Positions 1 to 9,170 of a DNA stretch of 64,000 nucleotides are shown here, piece by piece. The DNA lies in NCBI RefSeq assembly GCF_000332295.1, contig NZ_KB235930.1, forward strand, positions 1,183,895 through 1,247,894, given 5' to 3'. The notes beneath the pieces were generated by a model. The model worked only from the letters and a program-made list of their open reading frames with translations, did no database searches and was not told where the DNA came from. Origin of the DNA: Fortiea contorta PCC 7126 (GTDB lineage: Bacteria > Cyanobacteriota > Cyanobacteriia > Cyanobacteriales > Nostocaceae). The position numbers and the translations under genes were made by a program. Each line of letters begins with the position of its first letter. Within the stretch, counting starts at the first letter, position 1.

Positions 1-364
1 GTCTGTAGTTAATGTAACTGTGTACCATAACCGTTGATAAATAATTTATGCCACTCCCACCACTGGTTGTCAGCTTTAAACCTCTGCTTTTCTTTGTAAA
101 TTTTTGTTAAGTTAGCTTTCAGAATCTTGCTCTGAGATACAGTAAAATTTAATAATTAACTCTCGGTGTCAGCAAGTTGTAAGTGCTGGCAAAAATAGCT
201 TGATAAGACTTGCCACATATTGTTATTACAATGTTGATTAAGCACAAACCGATGATGGCGATCGCCAAAAATATGGTGATGCAGTGCAAAAAAATGTAAC
301 ATTCCGTCGCGATTTTTAACAATTACGGTCAAGTTTCAAATATAGGAAGGCAGGAGCAATTGTA
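1..364. other. intergenic region, no gene seen
   Basis: No convincing ORF or RNA gene was seen. The region is AT-rich and holds one HIP1-like gcgatcgc near 258. Its last bases carry a purine-rich ribosome-binding stretch (aggaaggcaggag, about 343-356) in front of the gene that starts at 365, so it probably contains that gene's promoter. Confidence 0.5.
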
Positions 365-829
365 ATGGATTTTATCAAAAAGTTAATTGGTGGTATTCTA
401 GGTTTCCTTACTGGTTTATTACCCAAAAAAAAGAAGAGTAACGGTTTTTATTTGGAATTAGATGAAGCTGCGACTGGAGCTAATCCCAAAGCAGAAGCTA
501 AACCAGCAGCAGCGAATGGGAAAAAAGCTGCAGCACCAGTTGCGGCTGTGGTCGCGGATGCACCTGTAGCAGCACCAGAGGCGGTTAAAGCAACTAAAGC
601 AACTAAGGCTAAAGCTGCGAAAAATGGTAAGGCTCCCAAAGCTGAAGCTGCGAAAGCTGAACCTGTGAAAACTGAACCTGTAGTTACAGCTCCCAAGAAA
701 ATAGTTGAAACCACTTTTGCACCTCAATATGTAGCGAATACAGTCGCTAGTTCTAATGGTCGTCGCCGTCCTGGAGCAAATATGAGTGCTTTTTTGGATT
801 TGGCTAGTCAGGTGAAAACTCCTGGCTAG
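365..829 (+). CDS. Ala/Lys-rich hypothetical protein with hydrophobic N-terminus
   Basis: Protein of 154 residues whose function I do not recognise. Residues 1-19 form a short amphipathic or hydrophobic segment (MDFIKKLIGGILGFLTGLL) followed by a KKKK patch at 21-24, which suggests membrane association. Residues 45-110 are a low-complexity Ala/Lys/Pro/Val stretch, probably disordered and histone-tail-like in composition. The C-terminus is more ordinary and contains an RRRPGANMSAFLDLA motif. A purine-rich ribosome-binding stretch precedes the ATG. The gene converges on the TPR gene that ends at 847. The start, the biased composition and the strong RBS support a real gene; the low-complexity middle also creates long antisense ORFs that I treat as shadows. 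Confidence 0.75.
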   Translation: MDFIKKLIGGILGFLTGLLPKKKKSNGFYLELDEAATGANPKAEAKPAAANGKKAAAPVAAVVADAPVAAPEAVKATKATKAKAAKNGKAPKAEAAKAEPVKTEPVVTAPKKIVETTFAPQYVANTVASSNGRRRPGANMSAFLDLASQVKTPG

Positions 830-846
830 GTTTGGCTGTTCTGTTT

Positions 847-1908
847 TCAAGTGAGCTTTAAGAAAATTAGTCCGCTATATAAATGAAAGGCTGGGTCCCA
901 GTTGGTTTCTTCCCTACGAAATAGGTGAATATGAGACTGGATGCTACCCAGCATTTCTGTTTGGTCTAATACTGTCTGTGCAAAGGGGGTAAAATCTGAC
1001 CAAACTTTGACTGATGGTAATTGTTGTTTAACCCAGTTGAGTAAACTATTCCAATTGATGCGGATGGTATTTTGGCTGGGTTGAGAAGTGATTTTGATAC
1101 CTTGGTGGAATTCATAACCTTGGTCATAAAGTCGGAGAATGCAATGTCTACCGGGTAGGTGTAAGTCGTAGAATTGAGCGTAGTCTTGGGTTTGAGTTTT
1201 GCGCTGTAGTTGACGATGGATGTTGAGATCTACGACTTGTTCAAAAATCGGTAAAAGTCCTAAGACTTGTGCTGTGACTTCTGACCAGTTAAAGGTGAGG
1301 GAACCAAGTTGATTTATGTGGTTGCGACAAACAACGGTAACTTGTGTGTTAGATGCGGCGAAATAGTTAACGTGGAATACTTGGATTTTTTGAATATCAG
1401 CTATTGTTGCCCAAAAGCAGGAGATACCGGCTTTTTGTAATTTTTCGCCATAAAATTTCAATTCCCCTATTTGTCCGGTGCGATAGAGCTTCCAACTGCG
1501 ACTGGGTAACATTAATCTTGCAGTGTAGAGGTCTATCTGCATAACTTGGGCTAATTTTACAGCTACTTTATCTCTAATTTCGGATCTGAGGGGTTCTAAG
1601 ATTAATAGACCTAGGGCTGTGTTTTCAGCGTTGCTGGTTCCTGGGGCGATGTTTTCTTTGTGCTTTATATCTTGCAATCGTTGTAAACCCTGACGCGCCT
1701 GCATTAAGATTTTGCCATTAATTGTACTGTGCAATAGTTGCCGATAAATTTTTTCTGCGTTTTGGCGCTTCCCTGTTTCTTCGTGCAACCGTCCGAGATA
1801 AAATTGCACCCAAGGATTTTCTGGGGACTCTTTTAGCAATTGTTTGAGGATTTTAGCAGCGGTGCTATAGTCTTGGCGCTCAAAAGCGATCGCAACTTGT
1901 TCAATCAT
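847..1908 (-). CDS. TPR-repeat protein, cyanobacterial conserved
   Basis: Protein of 353 residues. Residues 1-75 contain two TPR-like helical hairpins (DYSTAAKILKQLLKESPENP and a following PWVQFYLGRLHEETGKRQNA block), a protein-interaction scaffold. The rest, about 95-353, is a conserved-looking globular region with no motif I can name. No signal peptide or membrane segment is visible, so it is probably cytoplasmic. The longest frame begins at a GTG directly before ATG 1908; I prefer the ATG. It lies downstream of rsmE on the same strand with a 46-nt gap, so the two could be cotranscribed. The specific role is unknown. Confidence 0.75.
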   Translation of the reverse strand: MIEQVAIAFERQDYSTAAKILKQLLKESPENPWVQFYLGRLHEETGKRQNAEKIYRQLLHSTINGKILMQARQGLQRLQDIKHKENIAPGTSNAENTALGLLILEPLRSEIRDKVAVKLAQVMQIDLYTARLMLPSRSWKLYRTGQIGELKFYGEKLQKAGISCFWATIADIQKIQVFHVNYFAASNTQVTVVCRNHINQLGSLTFNWSEVTAQVLGLLPIFEQVVDLNIHRQLQRKTQTQDYAQFYDLHLPGRHCILRLYDQGYEFHQGIKITSQPSQNTIRINWNSLLNWVKQQLPSVKVWSDFTPFAQTVLDQTEMLGSIQSHIHLFRREETNWDPAFHLYSGLIFLKLT

Positions 1909-1954
1909 CACTCGGTTTCAACGCACACCCTTTTTTGCGTGAGATATAAATCAT

Positions 1955-2680
1955 TTATACTTCATACGCTGCGGTTATCAAGGATAAAGCCACAATTGGT
2001 GCTGTGACGGCGCGGAGGACACGACGCCCAAGGGAAGCTGGTTGGAATCCGTGAGCGATCGCATTTTCTATTTCTGTTGGTGTCCATCCTCCTTCTGGCC
2101 CAGTAGCAATAACAACCATTTTTGATTCCTTGTCTTTGTCTAAACAAGCTCGCAAATGGGGATAGTTACCCCGCGCTTCACAAATATATTTTTGCTGGGA
2201 TGACAACTGAGTGACAGTTGCTGATAACCCTGTGCTGAAAGTAACAGGCTCTAAAACTGTGGGTACACAAGCGCGTTCTGATTGTTCAGCAGCTTCGATT
2301 GCTATTCTGCGCCAGCGTTCGAGTTTTTGTGGACTGGGATTTAGTAGAGTGCGATCGCTCAAAACTGGAGCAATATTAGTTACACCTAATTCTGTAGAAA
2401 TTCTGACTATTTCGTCAAAACCGTTGCCTTTAGGCAAAGCCACCATTAATGTAATGGATACAGGTAACTCTGTTTGTATTTGTAGCGGTGCTAAAACCTG
2501 TCCTTGCGTCCCCACTAACTGCGTCAACCACCATTTACCCAGACCATCCATCGCAATAAAGCGATCGCCCTCTCGTAATCGCAACACGCGGACTAGATAA
2601 TGCTGTTGTTCTGGAGTCAGCAAAATTCGCTCTTGCTGGAGTTGAGCAGGTGCGATCGCAATTCTTTGTAACTGAGACAT
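1955..2680 (-). CDS. rsmE: 16S rRNA (uracil(1498)-N(3))-methyltransferase
   Basis: RsmE methylates N3 of U1498 in 16S rRNA using S-adenosylmethionine, late in small-subunit assembly. The 241-residue length fits the family. The N-terminal PUA-like domain (LTPEQQHYLVRVLRLREGDR) precedes a SPOUT fold with the trefoil-knot SAM signatures: ATGPEGGWTPTEIENA near 190-205 and LGRRVLRAVTAPIVALSLI near 217-235. The ATG start is unambiguous. It is followed on the same strand by the TPR gene, and an intrinsic terminator separates it from sir upstream. Confidence 0.95.
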   Translation of the reverse strand: MSQLQRIAIAPAQLQQERILLTPEQQHYLVRVLRLREGDRFIAMDGLGKWWLTQLVGTQGQVLAPLQIQTELPVSITLMVALPKGNGFDEIVRISTELGVTNIAPVLSDRTLLNPSPQKLERWRRIAIEAAEQSERACVPTVLEPVTFSTGLSATVTQLSSQQKYICEARGNYPHLRACLDKDKESKMVVIATGPEGGWTPTEIENAIAHGFQPASLGRRVLRAVTAPIVALSLITAAYEV

Positions 2681-2748
2681 CAGACTAATTCATCATGAAG
2701 AAAATTCAGATGGTGAATTTTGAAGAATTGGTATCATTGCGCAAAAAA

Positions 2749-2778
2749 CGAACCACAGATCGATTTATCTGTGGTTTC
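2749..2778 (-). terminator. intrinsic terminator of sir
   Basis: A perfect 10-bp stem (aaccacagat at 2751-2760 with atctgtggtt at 2767-2776) closes a 6-nt loop. Read on the minus strand the stem is followed by CG and a run of six T. It sits a few bases past the sir stop codon, the expected geometry for a Rho-independent terminator. Confidence 0.85.
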
Positions 2779-2785
2779 GTCGTTC

Positions 2786-4714
2786 TTAATCTTTGTCTGA
2801 TGAGAGACTCTGAAAATAAGCCTCCAGCGCCGCATTGACCAACTCAGTCATCGGTTTTCCTTGGCTGGTTGCTGCTGCTTTTAACTGGATATAAATATCA
2901 TCCCGCAAACTTACCCGACGACGAGATTTACCTGTACCGTCAGCAGCTAAAGGATCATAGGTGGCGCTAAATTCCCGGAGCGCATCGAAACCTAGGCGAT
3001 CGCAAAAATCACCAAAGCTTTCTTTTGATTTCTTCGATTTTTTGAAGTAAACAAAAATTGGCTCTAAGAGGGTTTCTATGTCATTGTGGTGCAGTTTTTC
3101 GGTGTAAGGTTGGGCTAACCGTGTCTGATTTGCTGAACCACCTAACCATAATTGGTAAGATTCTGGTGCACTACCCACAAAACCTAATTCTGCCATGTAG
3201 GGACGAGCGCAACCGTTAGGGCATCCCGTCATTCTTACCACAAAATGCTCATTTTGTAAACCAACTTTATCGAGTAAGGTGCGAATCCGCTCCAAAATTC
3301 CGGGAATAGCTCGTTCTGATTCAGTGATAGCTAAACCGCAGGTAGGTAAAGCGGGACAAGCCATTGCTAACCTAACTAGTGGTTCAATTGCTTTAGGGTC
3401 AGAAATCACACCACAGTTGTCAAGAATTTCTTGAATCGCTTGCTGGTTTTCTGGCGCAATGTCGTAAAAAATCAGATTTTGGTGGGGTGTGAGGCGGATA
3501 GGTAAGTTAAATTGTGCAACAATCTCCCGCAAAGCTGTTTTCAGTTGCAGAGAACCTTCATCTTTGACGCGACCATTGTCAATGGAAATACCTAAGAATA
3601 GTTTGCCATCACCTTGTTCTTGCCAACCGAGAAAATCTTGATATTTAAACTCTGGCAGTTTTTTCGAGGGTGCGACTGGTTTACCAAAGTATTCTTCCAC
3701 CTGGGCGCGGAATTTATCGACGCCCCAATCGTTGATTAAATATTTTAATCTAGCGTGACGACGGTCAGAGCGATCGCCATAATCTCTCTGAGTCGCAACA
3801 ATCGCCTTGACTAGATCATAAACATCAGCTTGCTCTACATAGCCAATTGGGTCTGCTAGCCGAGCGAAGGTTTCTTCTTTATTGTGTGTCCGCCCTAAAC
3901 CACCACCAGCAAAGATGTTAAATCCTTCTAGTTTCCCTTTCTTATTGGTAATCACCACCAAAGTCAAGTCTTGGGAATACAAATCTACAGAATTATCTCC
4001 TGGTACAGTCACGCAAACCTTAAACTTGCGTGGCATGTAGTGAGTTCCATAAATGGGTTCTGGGTTATCATGAACAATTGTGCCAGTACCGTTGCGTTGT
4101 CGCGCCGCTATCACCTCTGGGTTTTCTTCACCACTGATTACCTTTTCTCCATCTAACCAAATTTCGTAGTAAGCGCCGGTTAAAGGAGATAGCAAATCAG
4201 CTACATTTTGGGCATACTCCCAAGCATATTGATAATCTGGGCGATTTTTAAACGGTGCTGGTGGCGCCATCACATTACGATTGATATCGCCACAAGCGCC
4301 CAAGGTAGAACCGAGATTTTTGACTATAGTCGCAATTGCTACCTTCAGGTTTTGCTTTAAAATCCCGTGTAGTTGAAAACCTTGACGAGTTGTAGCTCGC
4401 AATGTGTGATTACCATATTCATCAGCCAACTTGTCTAAAGCTAAATATAGCTGCGGCGGTACTAAACCACCCGGATTTTTTGTCCGCAGCATCATTTGGT
4501 AATCTTTTTCCTGTCCCTTAACACGATTATCGCGGTTATCTTGTTGATAGGAGCCGTGAAACTTGAGAATCTGCACCGCATCTTCGCTAAAGTGAGTGGT
4601 GTCCTGAAGAATTTCGGTGGCTACTGGTTCACGCAAAAAATTACTGTTTTCCTTAAGTCCTTCTACTTTAGAAGGCTTAGGTTGAGCGATCGGGGAAGCA
4701 GGGGATTTAACCAT
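2786..4714 (-). CDS. sir: ferredoxin-dependent assimilatory sulfite reductase
   Basis: Catalyses six-electron reduction of sulfite to sulfide with reduced ferredoxin in cytoplasmic sulfur assimilation. The 642-residue protein has the duplicated nitrite/sulfite reductase architecture. A ferredoxin-like half and siroheme-binding region come first ([16 protein letters not shown] near 110). The [4Fe-4S]/siroheme cysteines lie in [14 protein letters not shown] and [15 protein letters not shown], spaced C-x5-C and C-x3-C. Residues from about 595 onward form an Arg-rich turn followed by [20 protein letters not shown] and a helix, resembling a ribbon-helix-helix DNA-binding domain rather than reductase sequence. 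The ATG start is clear, and a strong terminator follows the stop. I saw no convincing NtcA box upstream. Confidence 0.95.
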   Translation of the reverse strand: MVKSPASPIAQPKPSKVEGLKENSNFLREPVATEILQDTTHFSEDAVQILKFHGSYQQDNRDNRVKGQEKDYQMMLRTKNPGGLVPPQLYLALDKLADEYGNHTLRATTRQGFQLHGILKQNLKVAIATIVKNLGSTLGACGDINRNVMAPPAPFKNRPDYQYAWEYAQNVADLLSPLTGAYYEIWLDGEKVISGEENPEVIAARQRNGTGTIVHDNPEPIYGTHYMPRKFKVCVTVPGDNSVDLYSQDLTLVVITNKKGKLEGFNIFAGGGLGRTHNKEETFARLADPIGYVEQADVYDLVKAIVATQRDYGDRSDRRHARLKYLINDWGVDKFRAQVEEYFGKPVAPSKKLPEFKYQDFLGWQEQGDGKLFLGISIDNGRVKDEGSLQLKTALREIVAQFNLPIRLTPHQNLIFYDIAPENQQAIQEILDNCGVISDPKAIEPLVRLAMACPALPTCGLAITESERAIPGILERIRTLLDKVGLQNEHFVVRMTGCPNGCARPYMAELGFVGSAPESYQLWLGGSANQTRLAQPYTEKLHHNDIETLLEPIFVYFKKSKKSKESFGDFCDRLGFDALREFSATYDPLAADGTGKSRRRVSLRDDIYIQLKAAATSQGKPMTELVNAALEAYFQSLSSDKD

Positions 4715-5045
4715 GAGAGTTGTATACTGTTCTCAGTAAGCCATTAGTAACTGCCGAAGCTGTAGGTTAGAATTAGCACCCATTCGGCTATTTTATCCCC
4801 GAAAATCCGGTCGGAATTATGAGGAATACGCTAATTTTAACATGGCAAAAGGCCGGTTTTCTCAGTGATGTAACACTTAACAAAACCAGCACATTTAGTA
4901 TACAGGTGTAAATAAACTCAATATTTTTAGGTTGTGGTTGATAGTTGACAGTTGACGATAACCGTGTATTTATCAACAGTATTTATCAATCAACACAAAA
5001 GAGGAAATAAGTAAATAATATTCTTCCTCATTTCCTGCATCTTTT
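4715..5045. other. sir upstream region, no gene
   Basis: This gap separates sir from the outer-membrane-like gene, both on the minus strand. It is AT-rich, has no credible ORF, and presumably carries the sir promoter. A short repeated ttgatag/ttgacag stretch near 4938-4952 is the only local pattern seen. Confidence 0.4.
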
Positions 5046-5582
5046 CTATTTAAAGCGATAGCCTAAACCACCTTGGATACTAACAGCAGAAGTACCACTG
5101 TTTTGGTAAGTCTTCATACCTACAGTAGCGTTACTGTAGAGCAGAAAGTTTTTACCGACTTCCGACTCAACGCCAGCTGTTAAAGCTACTCCGTCTCTGT
5201 CACCTAAAGGAGTTTGTTTACCGTTGGCTTCCACAAAAGAGTAACCAGCAGCAAAATAAGCGTTAGTACCTTTAGCAATAGGTGCGTCTACAGAAACTTG
5301 AGGGATAATAGCTGTCGTCTGATCAGTAAAAAGAATTTGAGTCCGTGCAGAAAATGGTGTCGGCCCCAATTTTAAACGCCCTGATGCATTACCACCAAAT
5401 TGAGCATCTTGACCAACTTGTCCACCATTAGTCACACCAGCCGCAACACCCACACCCACATAGCTAGCATCAGTACCTTTTTGAGGTTGAGCAGAAGCTT
5501 GTTCAGCAGCTATAAACAGCGGCGCAACTACTAACGAAGACAACGCAGAAATTGTCACAAAAGACTTGATTAATCGTTGCAT
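5046..5582 (-). CDS. secreted / outer-membrane beta-barrel-like protein
   Basis: Protein of 178 residues from the ATG at 5582; the longer frame begins with TTG and adds four residues. The N-terminus is a Sec signal peptide: a basic start (MQRLIK), a hydrophobic core and an A-x-A site (EQASAQ), cleavage near residue 31. The mature part alternates polar and hydrophobic residues in short strand-like stretches and ends in GLGYRFK. The aromatic residue near the C-terminus and the lack of helices suggest a small outer-membrane beta-barrel. The exact family is not recognised. It is monocistronic and divergent from the ADP-ribosylglycohydrolase gene. Confidence 0.7.
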   Translation of the reverse strand: MQRLIKSFVTISALSSLVVAPLFIAAEQASAQPQKGTDASYVGVGVAAGVTNGGQVGQDAQFGGNASGRLKLGPTPFSARTQILFTDQTTAIIPQVSVDAPIAKGTNAYFAAGYSFVEANGKQTPLGDRDGVALTAGVESEVGKNFLLYSNATVGMKTYQNSGTSAVSIQGGLGYRFK

Positions 5583-6035
5583 AATCTTGACCAAAATTTG
5601 AATTTTTGCTTTATATATTTCAAGTCGATAATTTAAAAATAATGTTCCATAACATTACTAGATTTTGTTAAAAAATTGTGGTGATTGATGCACCTAAACT
5701 AACCATAAAAATTAGAAAAAATGTTATTATTACGCGTATATAGCGACTGTATCCGGCAGATTCAGCAAAAGGTAGTCTCTTTTTCAACTGGCACAATATT
5801 TATCAACGTTATTTCTAAGGTTTCAGGTGTATTGGCGTTTTGTAATATCAAACTCCTATGTGATTTTTAACCCCTTCTTACCTATTCCCTGTTCCCCGTT
5901 CCCTGTTCCCTTTCTCTACGATTGATTCACCGAATCAAAACAGACTGCTATAGTTTAGCTGTAACAACTACTGCAATTAATTGACGAACAAATCTATTAA
6001 AGTTAAGTTTTAGGAATTTTCATGGAGATTGAATA
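5583..6035. other. divergent intergenic region
   Basis: A 450-nt region between divergent genes that must hold both promoters. It is AT-rich and contains a heptanucleotide tandem repeat at about 5885-5912. A ggag-type ribosome-binding site (tggagatt) precedes the ATG at 6036. No ORF or RNA gene was recognised. Confidence 0.5.
5885..5912. repeat. heptanucleotide STRR (ttccctg-type)
   Basis: Four imperfect copies of a 7-bp unit (ttccctg / ttccccg) in tandem. This is the short tandem repeated repeat type known from heterocystous cyanobacteria, found in intergenic DNA. The complementary form recurs at 32223 and 60603. Confidence 0.8.
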
Positions 6036-6977
6036 ATGCTAACCGCTGCAAAAACGTTGTCTGGTTTGATGGGTTTATGTGTCGGTGATGCATTGGGTGT
6101 GCCGGTGGAGTTTACTAGCCGCGCTGAACGAGTTAAATCTCCGGTAACAACGATGCTGGGTTATGGAACATGGAATCAACCGCTAGGAACTTGGTCTGAT
6201 GACAGTTCGTTGACGTTCTGCTTGGCTGAAAGCCTTTGCAGAGGCTATTCATTAGACGCCATTGCAAATTCCTTTTGGCGCTGGTATAAGGACGCTTACT
6301 GGACTCCTAGGGGCGAATTATTCGATATTGGCCACACTACCCATGCGGCAATTATGCGCTTGAAACAGGGGATACTACCGCGCGAGGCTGGAGGGAAGGT
6401 AGAAAATACCAATGGTAATGGTTCTCTGATGCGGATTTTGCCGATGGCTTATTGTCACAAAATCTTAACTTTTGGGGAATTAATTTCGCGGGTGCATGAT
6501 GTTTCGGCTATTACCCATGCTCACGCGCGATCGCAAATTGCCTGCGGCATATATACTACTATTGCGGTTGCTTTATTAGCAGGGGCTGACCCCCAAACAG
6601 CTTATTTGCAAAGCTTAAACAAAATTCAAACTATCTATTCTGTACGTGAATATCTTTTAGAAAAACCACACTTTGCGAGAATTTACAGTGGTGAAATTGC
6701 CCAGTTACCAATAGAAGAGATTAATTCTGGCGGCTATGTGATTGATACTCTAGAAGCGTCTCTGTGGTGTTTGTTAAATAGCTCATCCTACTCAGAAGCG
6801 GTATTAAAAGCTGTCAATTTAGGTGGAGATACTGATACCACCGCCGCCGTCACTGGTGGATTAGCCGGAATTTACTATGGTATTGAAAATATTCCCCAGG
6901 ATTGGATTAACAAAATCGCCCGCAAACAGGACGTTATTAATTTAGCGAATCGTTTCGCAGCGGCTGTTTATAGTTAA
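6036..6977 (+). CDS. ADP-ribosylglycohydrolase family protein (DraG-like)
   Basis: Hydrolases of this family remove ADP-ribose from protein side chains or related substrates using a binuclear Mg/Mn site. The 313-residue length is typical. Signatures seen: GLCVGDALGVPVEF near 13-26, GTWSDDSSLTFCLAE (metal-binding Asp pair) near 52-66, the NGNGSLMRILP loop near 129-139, and GGDTDTTAAVTGGLAGIYYG (second metal Asp cluster) near 268-287. The ATG start is supported by tggagatt upstream. No ADP-ribosyltransferase partner lies nearby, so the substrate cannot be assigned, and nitrogenase-reductase regulation (true DraG) is only a possibility. Confidence 0.9.
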   Translation: MLTAAKTLSGLMGLCVGDALGVPVEFTSRAERVKSPVTTMLGYGTWNQPLGTWSDDSSLTFCLAESLCRGYSLDAIANSFWRWYKDAYWTPRGELFDIGHTTHAAIMRLKQGILPREAGGKVENTNGNGSLMRILPMAYCHKILTFGELISRVHDVSAITHAHARSQIACGIYTTIAVALLAGADPQTAYLQSLNKIQTIYSVREYLLEKPHFARIYSGEIAQLPIEEINSGGYVIDTLEASLWCLLNSSSYSEAVLKAVNLGGDTDTTAAVTGGLAGIYYGIENIPQDWINKIARKQDVINLANRFAAAVYS

Positions 6978-7080
6978 TTGGTTATTTGTTCAGGGTCAAC
7001 TAAAAGCTGAAGTATGAAGTCTGAAGTCTGAAGTATTTTGATTGTTTCGCCCACGATTCCACTCGGTTTGTACCAATTCT

Positions 7081-7117
7081 TACTTCATCCTTTATCCTTC
7101 ATCCTTCATCCTTTCTT
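7081..7117. repeat. heptanucleotide STRR (catcctt)
   Basis: Tandem copies of a 7-bp unit, catcctt with variants such as tatcctt, between the ADP-ribosylglycohydrolase gene and the convergent HTH gene. This is a cyanobacterial STRR with no coding potential. Confidence 0.75.
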
Positions 7118-7160
7118 CGGTGAAGGGTTATTTTCCCCAACACCCCAACACCCTATGACC

Positions 7161-8198
7161 CTAAACTGTTACAGACAAGGAGTAGACCTGACCGTCAATT
7201 AACAACCGGGTAATGCCTTTAGCTTGTAGATGGGTACGCGCCTTTTGCAACATTTTACTATCTGGAACTTTAATTACGCGATCGCGCTTGGTAGAAAAAC
7301 GCTTGGCGACTCGGTGATTATCAAACACCGGCAGAGTTTTCTGCTGGGTTTCCAGGCTAGGAATTTGTCCTAAATCACCGAAGTCTTTGAGTGGTCGGGT
7401 AATTAATTCCGAGGCGCGGTCAATTACCAAGTAGCAAGTTTTGGGAAAATGAGCGGCTGATAACGGTAAGACTTGAACTGATGCTTCTCCCGGTCTGCGC
7501 CTTGTGACTAGAGGTGTTGATTCTTCAAAGTCCTCGTCGTCAAAATCCTCATCGTCAAAATCTTCGTCTTCTAAATCTTCCTCCAAATCTTCTAAATCTT
7601 CTGATTCGTCTAATAAATCTTCACCCAATATTTGCGAGAAAACGTTGGCTGCTGGTCGTTCTTCCTCCAACTTCGGACTGGGAATGCTGGGGATTTCTCT
7701 CAGTTTGGGACGAGGAATACTAGGCATTTGGGGCAACTTTTTGTCCAGCAGTTCTAATTGTTCTGCTGGTTGTGGGGCTGGTGGTTGTGATTTCACCTCT
7801 GCCGAAGAACGCCGCCGCACTCTTCTAATAGCGGGGGGAAAATCGCCCTCATCATCCTCTAGCTGCGGTTCTTCCTCTGCTGCTGTTGGCTCAACCTGCA
7901 GCGACTCCAAGCTGTGGCTGTCGCTGTGAGAAAATTCTTTCTCAGGTTGTGGCTGAGTTAACAGTGGTAATTGTTCATAACTTACCTGCGCTCTCCCTTC
8001 TGGCGTTCTCGCCGCACGCTTTAAAGAAACGAGGTATTCGTACTCGTCTTCGGGTAAGGTGCTCTTGAGCAAACGGCTAATGGTCGAGTTACTCACACCA
8101 TAGCGTTCTGCCAAAGTAGAGGTTGTTTCGGCAGTTTCTCGATATAACTTGAGGATTTCGTGTTTGTCAGGTTCTGTTAATTTTCTCACGGTAGACAC
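7161..8198 (-). CDS. helix-turn-helix protein with acidic linker
   Basis: About 345 residues. Residues 5-60 contain a transposase-like or resolvase-like HTH (DKHEILKLYRETAETTSTLA followed by ERYGVSNSTISRLLK). Residues about 75-230 are low-complexity, Pro-rich and then strongly acidic with Glu/Asp runs. The C-terminal 90 residues form a compact conserved-looking domain (SKMLQKARTHLQAKGITRL followed by LIDGQVYSLSV). This looks like a cyanobacterial DNA-binding protein with a disordered spacer. The frame opens with TTG then GTG; I chose the GTG at 8198. The membrane-protein gene lies 12 nt upstream on the same strand, so the two are probably cotranscribed. The target is unknown. Confidence 0.75.
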   Translation of the reverse strand: MSTVRKLTEPDKHEILKLYRETAETTSTLAERYGVSNSTISRLLKSTLPEDEYEYLVSLKRAARTPEGRAQVSYEQLPLLTQPQPEKEFSHSDSHSLESLQVEPTAAEEEPQLEDDEGDFPPAIRRVRRRSSAEVKSQPPAPQPAEQLELLDKKLPQMPSIPRPKLREIPSIPSPKLEEERPAANVFSQILGEDLLDESEDLEDLEEDLEDEDFDDEDFDDEDFEESTPLVTRRRPGEASVQVLPLSAAHFPKTCYLVIDRASELITRPLKDFGDLGQIPSLETQQKTLPVFDNHRVAKRFSTKRDRVIKVPDSKMLQKARTHLQAKGITRLLIDGQVYSLSVTV

Positions 8199-8210
8199 CA
8201 AAAATCTGTT

Positions 8211-9062
8211 CTAAGCTCTTTTTCGTCCGCGCTCCCGCCGCGAGCGGCTCAATGATGTGTCATATTCTAAGGCAGCGCCCATGCTAAATAACACTCCACT
8301 AAAGACCCAAAATACTTCTAGGATTTCCCCACTTTGATAAGAGGGGCCCTGGGCGTATTTAAACCACATATCTGCAATGTAGAGCGAAAACGCCGCAGCT
8401 GCAATCATTCTCCAAGATTGGGCAACTCTGCCACCCCAAAAGGCTAGTAGTAAAGTGGTAGCAATAATTAATATAGCCACATCGCTAACTACATAAAACC
8501 AATTCAAAATGGCGACTAGTGGCTGTGAAGATTTTGTTTGTTGGGTGGAAATCCACCAAGCCAACAAACTACCAAACACCCCAATTGCCAACACAATTAA
8601 CCATTGCCATTTTTCCAAATTGATTCGCCTATGAGCTGCTGCCAAAACCATGCCGGCACCCAGAAACAGATAAGTCACCACAAAAAACACATCGCCAATA
8701 GATACATCCGGTTCTGCTTTTAAGACTATTTCCGTATAACCGAAAAATAACCCTCCTAAAAAATAGGACAGCATACCTATGCCAATAGCGAGCCAAACAT
8801 TCCGACCACTGACAATTTGCGGGCTACGCCAATTCCTCAAGCATAAGACACTGGCACTTAAGTAAGCTAGCGCTTCAAAAATATTTGTACCAATCACATA
8901 CCACTCGGCACGAGTCTCTGCACCATTTGCTCCAGGAATTTTGGCACTAAACAATAGAAAGTATAGCAGTGCCAGTACAGCCCAGCCAATATTTAGCAAA
9001 ATGATGTTTTGAGTAGTGAAAATAGATTTAAAACGGTAGGAATTTTCGTATGAAGTGCTCAT
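8211..9062 (-). CDS. multi-pass membrane protein, unknown function
   Basis: A 283-residue protein from ATG 9062; the longer frame starts at a GTG 24 nt upstream. It has about eight or nine hydrophobic segments spread along its length, for example NIGWAVLALLYFLLF, LAIGIGMLSYFLGGLFFGY, WLIVLAIGVFGSLLAWW and the VFWVFSGVLFSMGAAL region. The C-terminal tail is Arg-rich (RSRRERGRKRA) and so probably cytoplasmic. No transporter or enzyme motif was recognised. It is the promoter-proximal gene of a two-gene unit with the HTH protein. Confidence 0.7.
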   Translation of the reverse strand: MSTSYENSYRFKSIFTTQNIILLNIGWAVLALLYFLLFSAKIPGANGAETRAEWYVIGTNIFEALAYLSASVLCLRNWRSPQIVSGRNVWLAIGIGMLSYFLGGLFFGYTEIVLKAEPDVSIGDVFFVVTYLFLGAGMVLAAAHRRINLEKWQWLIVLAIGVFGSLLAWWISTQQTKSSQPLVAILNWFYVVSDVAILIIATTLLLAFWGGRVAQSWRMIAAAAFSLYIADMWFKYAQGPSYQSGEILEVFWVFSGVLFSMGAALEYDTSLSRSRRERGRKRA

Positions 9063-9170
9063 AGGACTTGACTTATGTAAATACACTCTGGCATTATTTT
9101 CGATTGATGTAGCTTTGGGGTAGCGCTGTAAGAGCGAGTGATATGGGTAGCAGTTATGCCTTTGCTTGTG

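Noticed and set aside
448-850. Long antisense ORFs over the first gene
   Set aside because: They mirror the Ala/Lys low-complexity sequence of the plus-strand gene, which has the RBS and a normal start.
7504-7929. Ser/Lys-rich ORF opposite the HTH gene
   Set aside because: It is the antisense reading of the acidic Glu/Asp-rich linker of the minus-strand gene.
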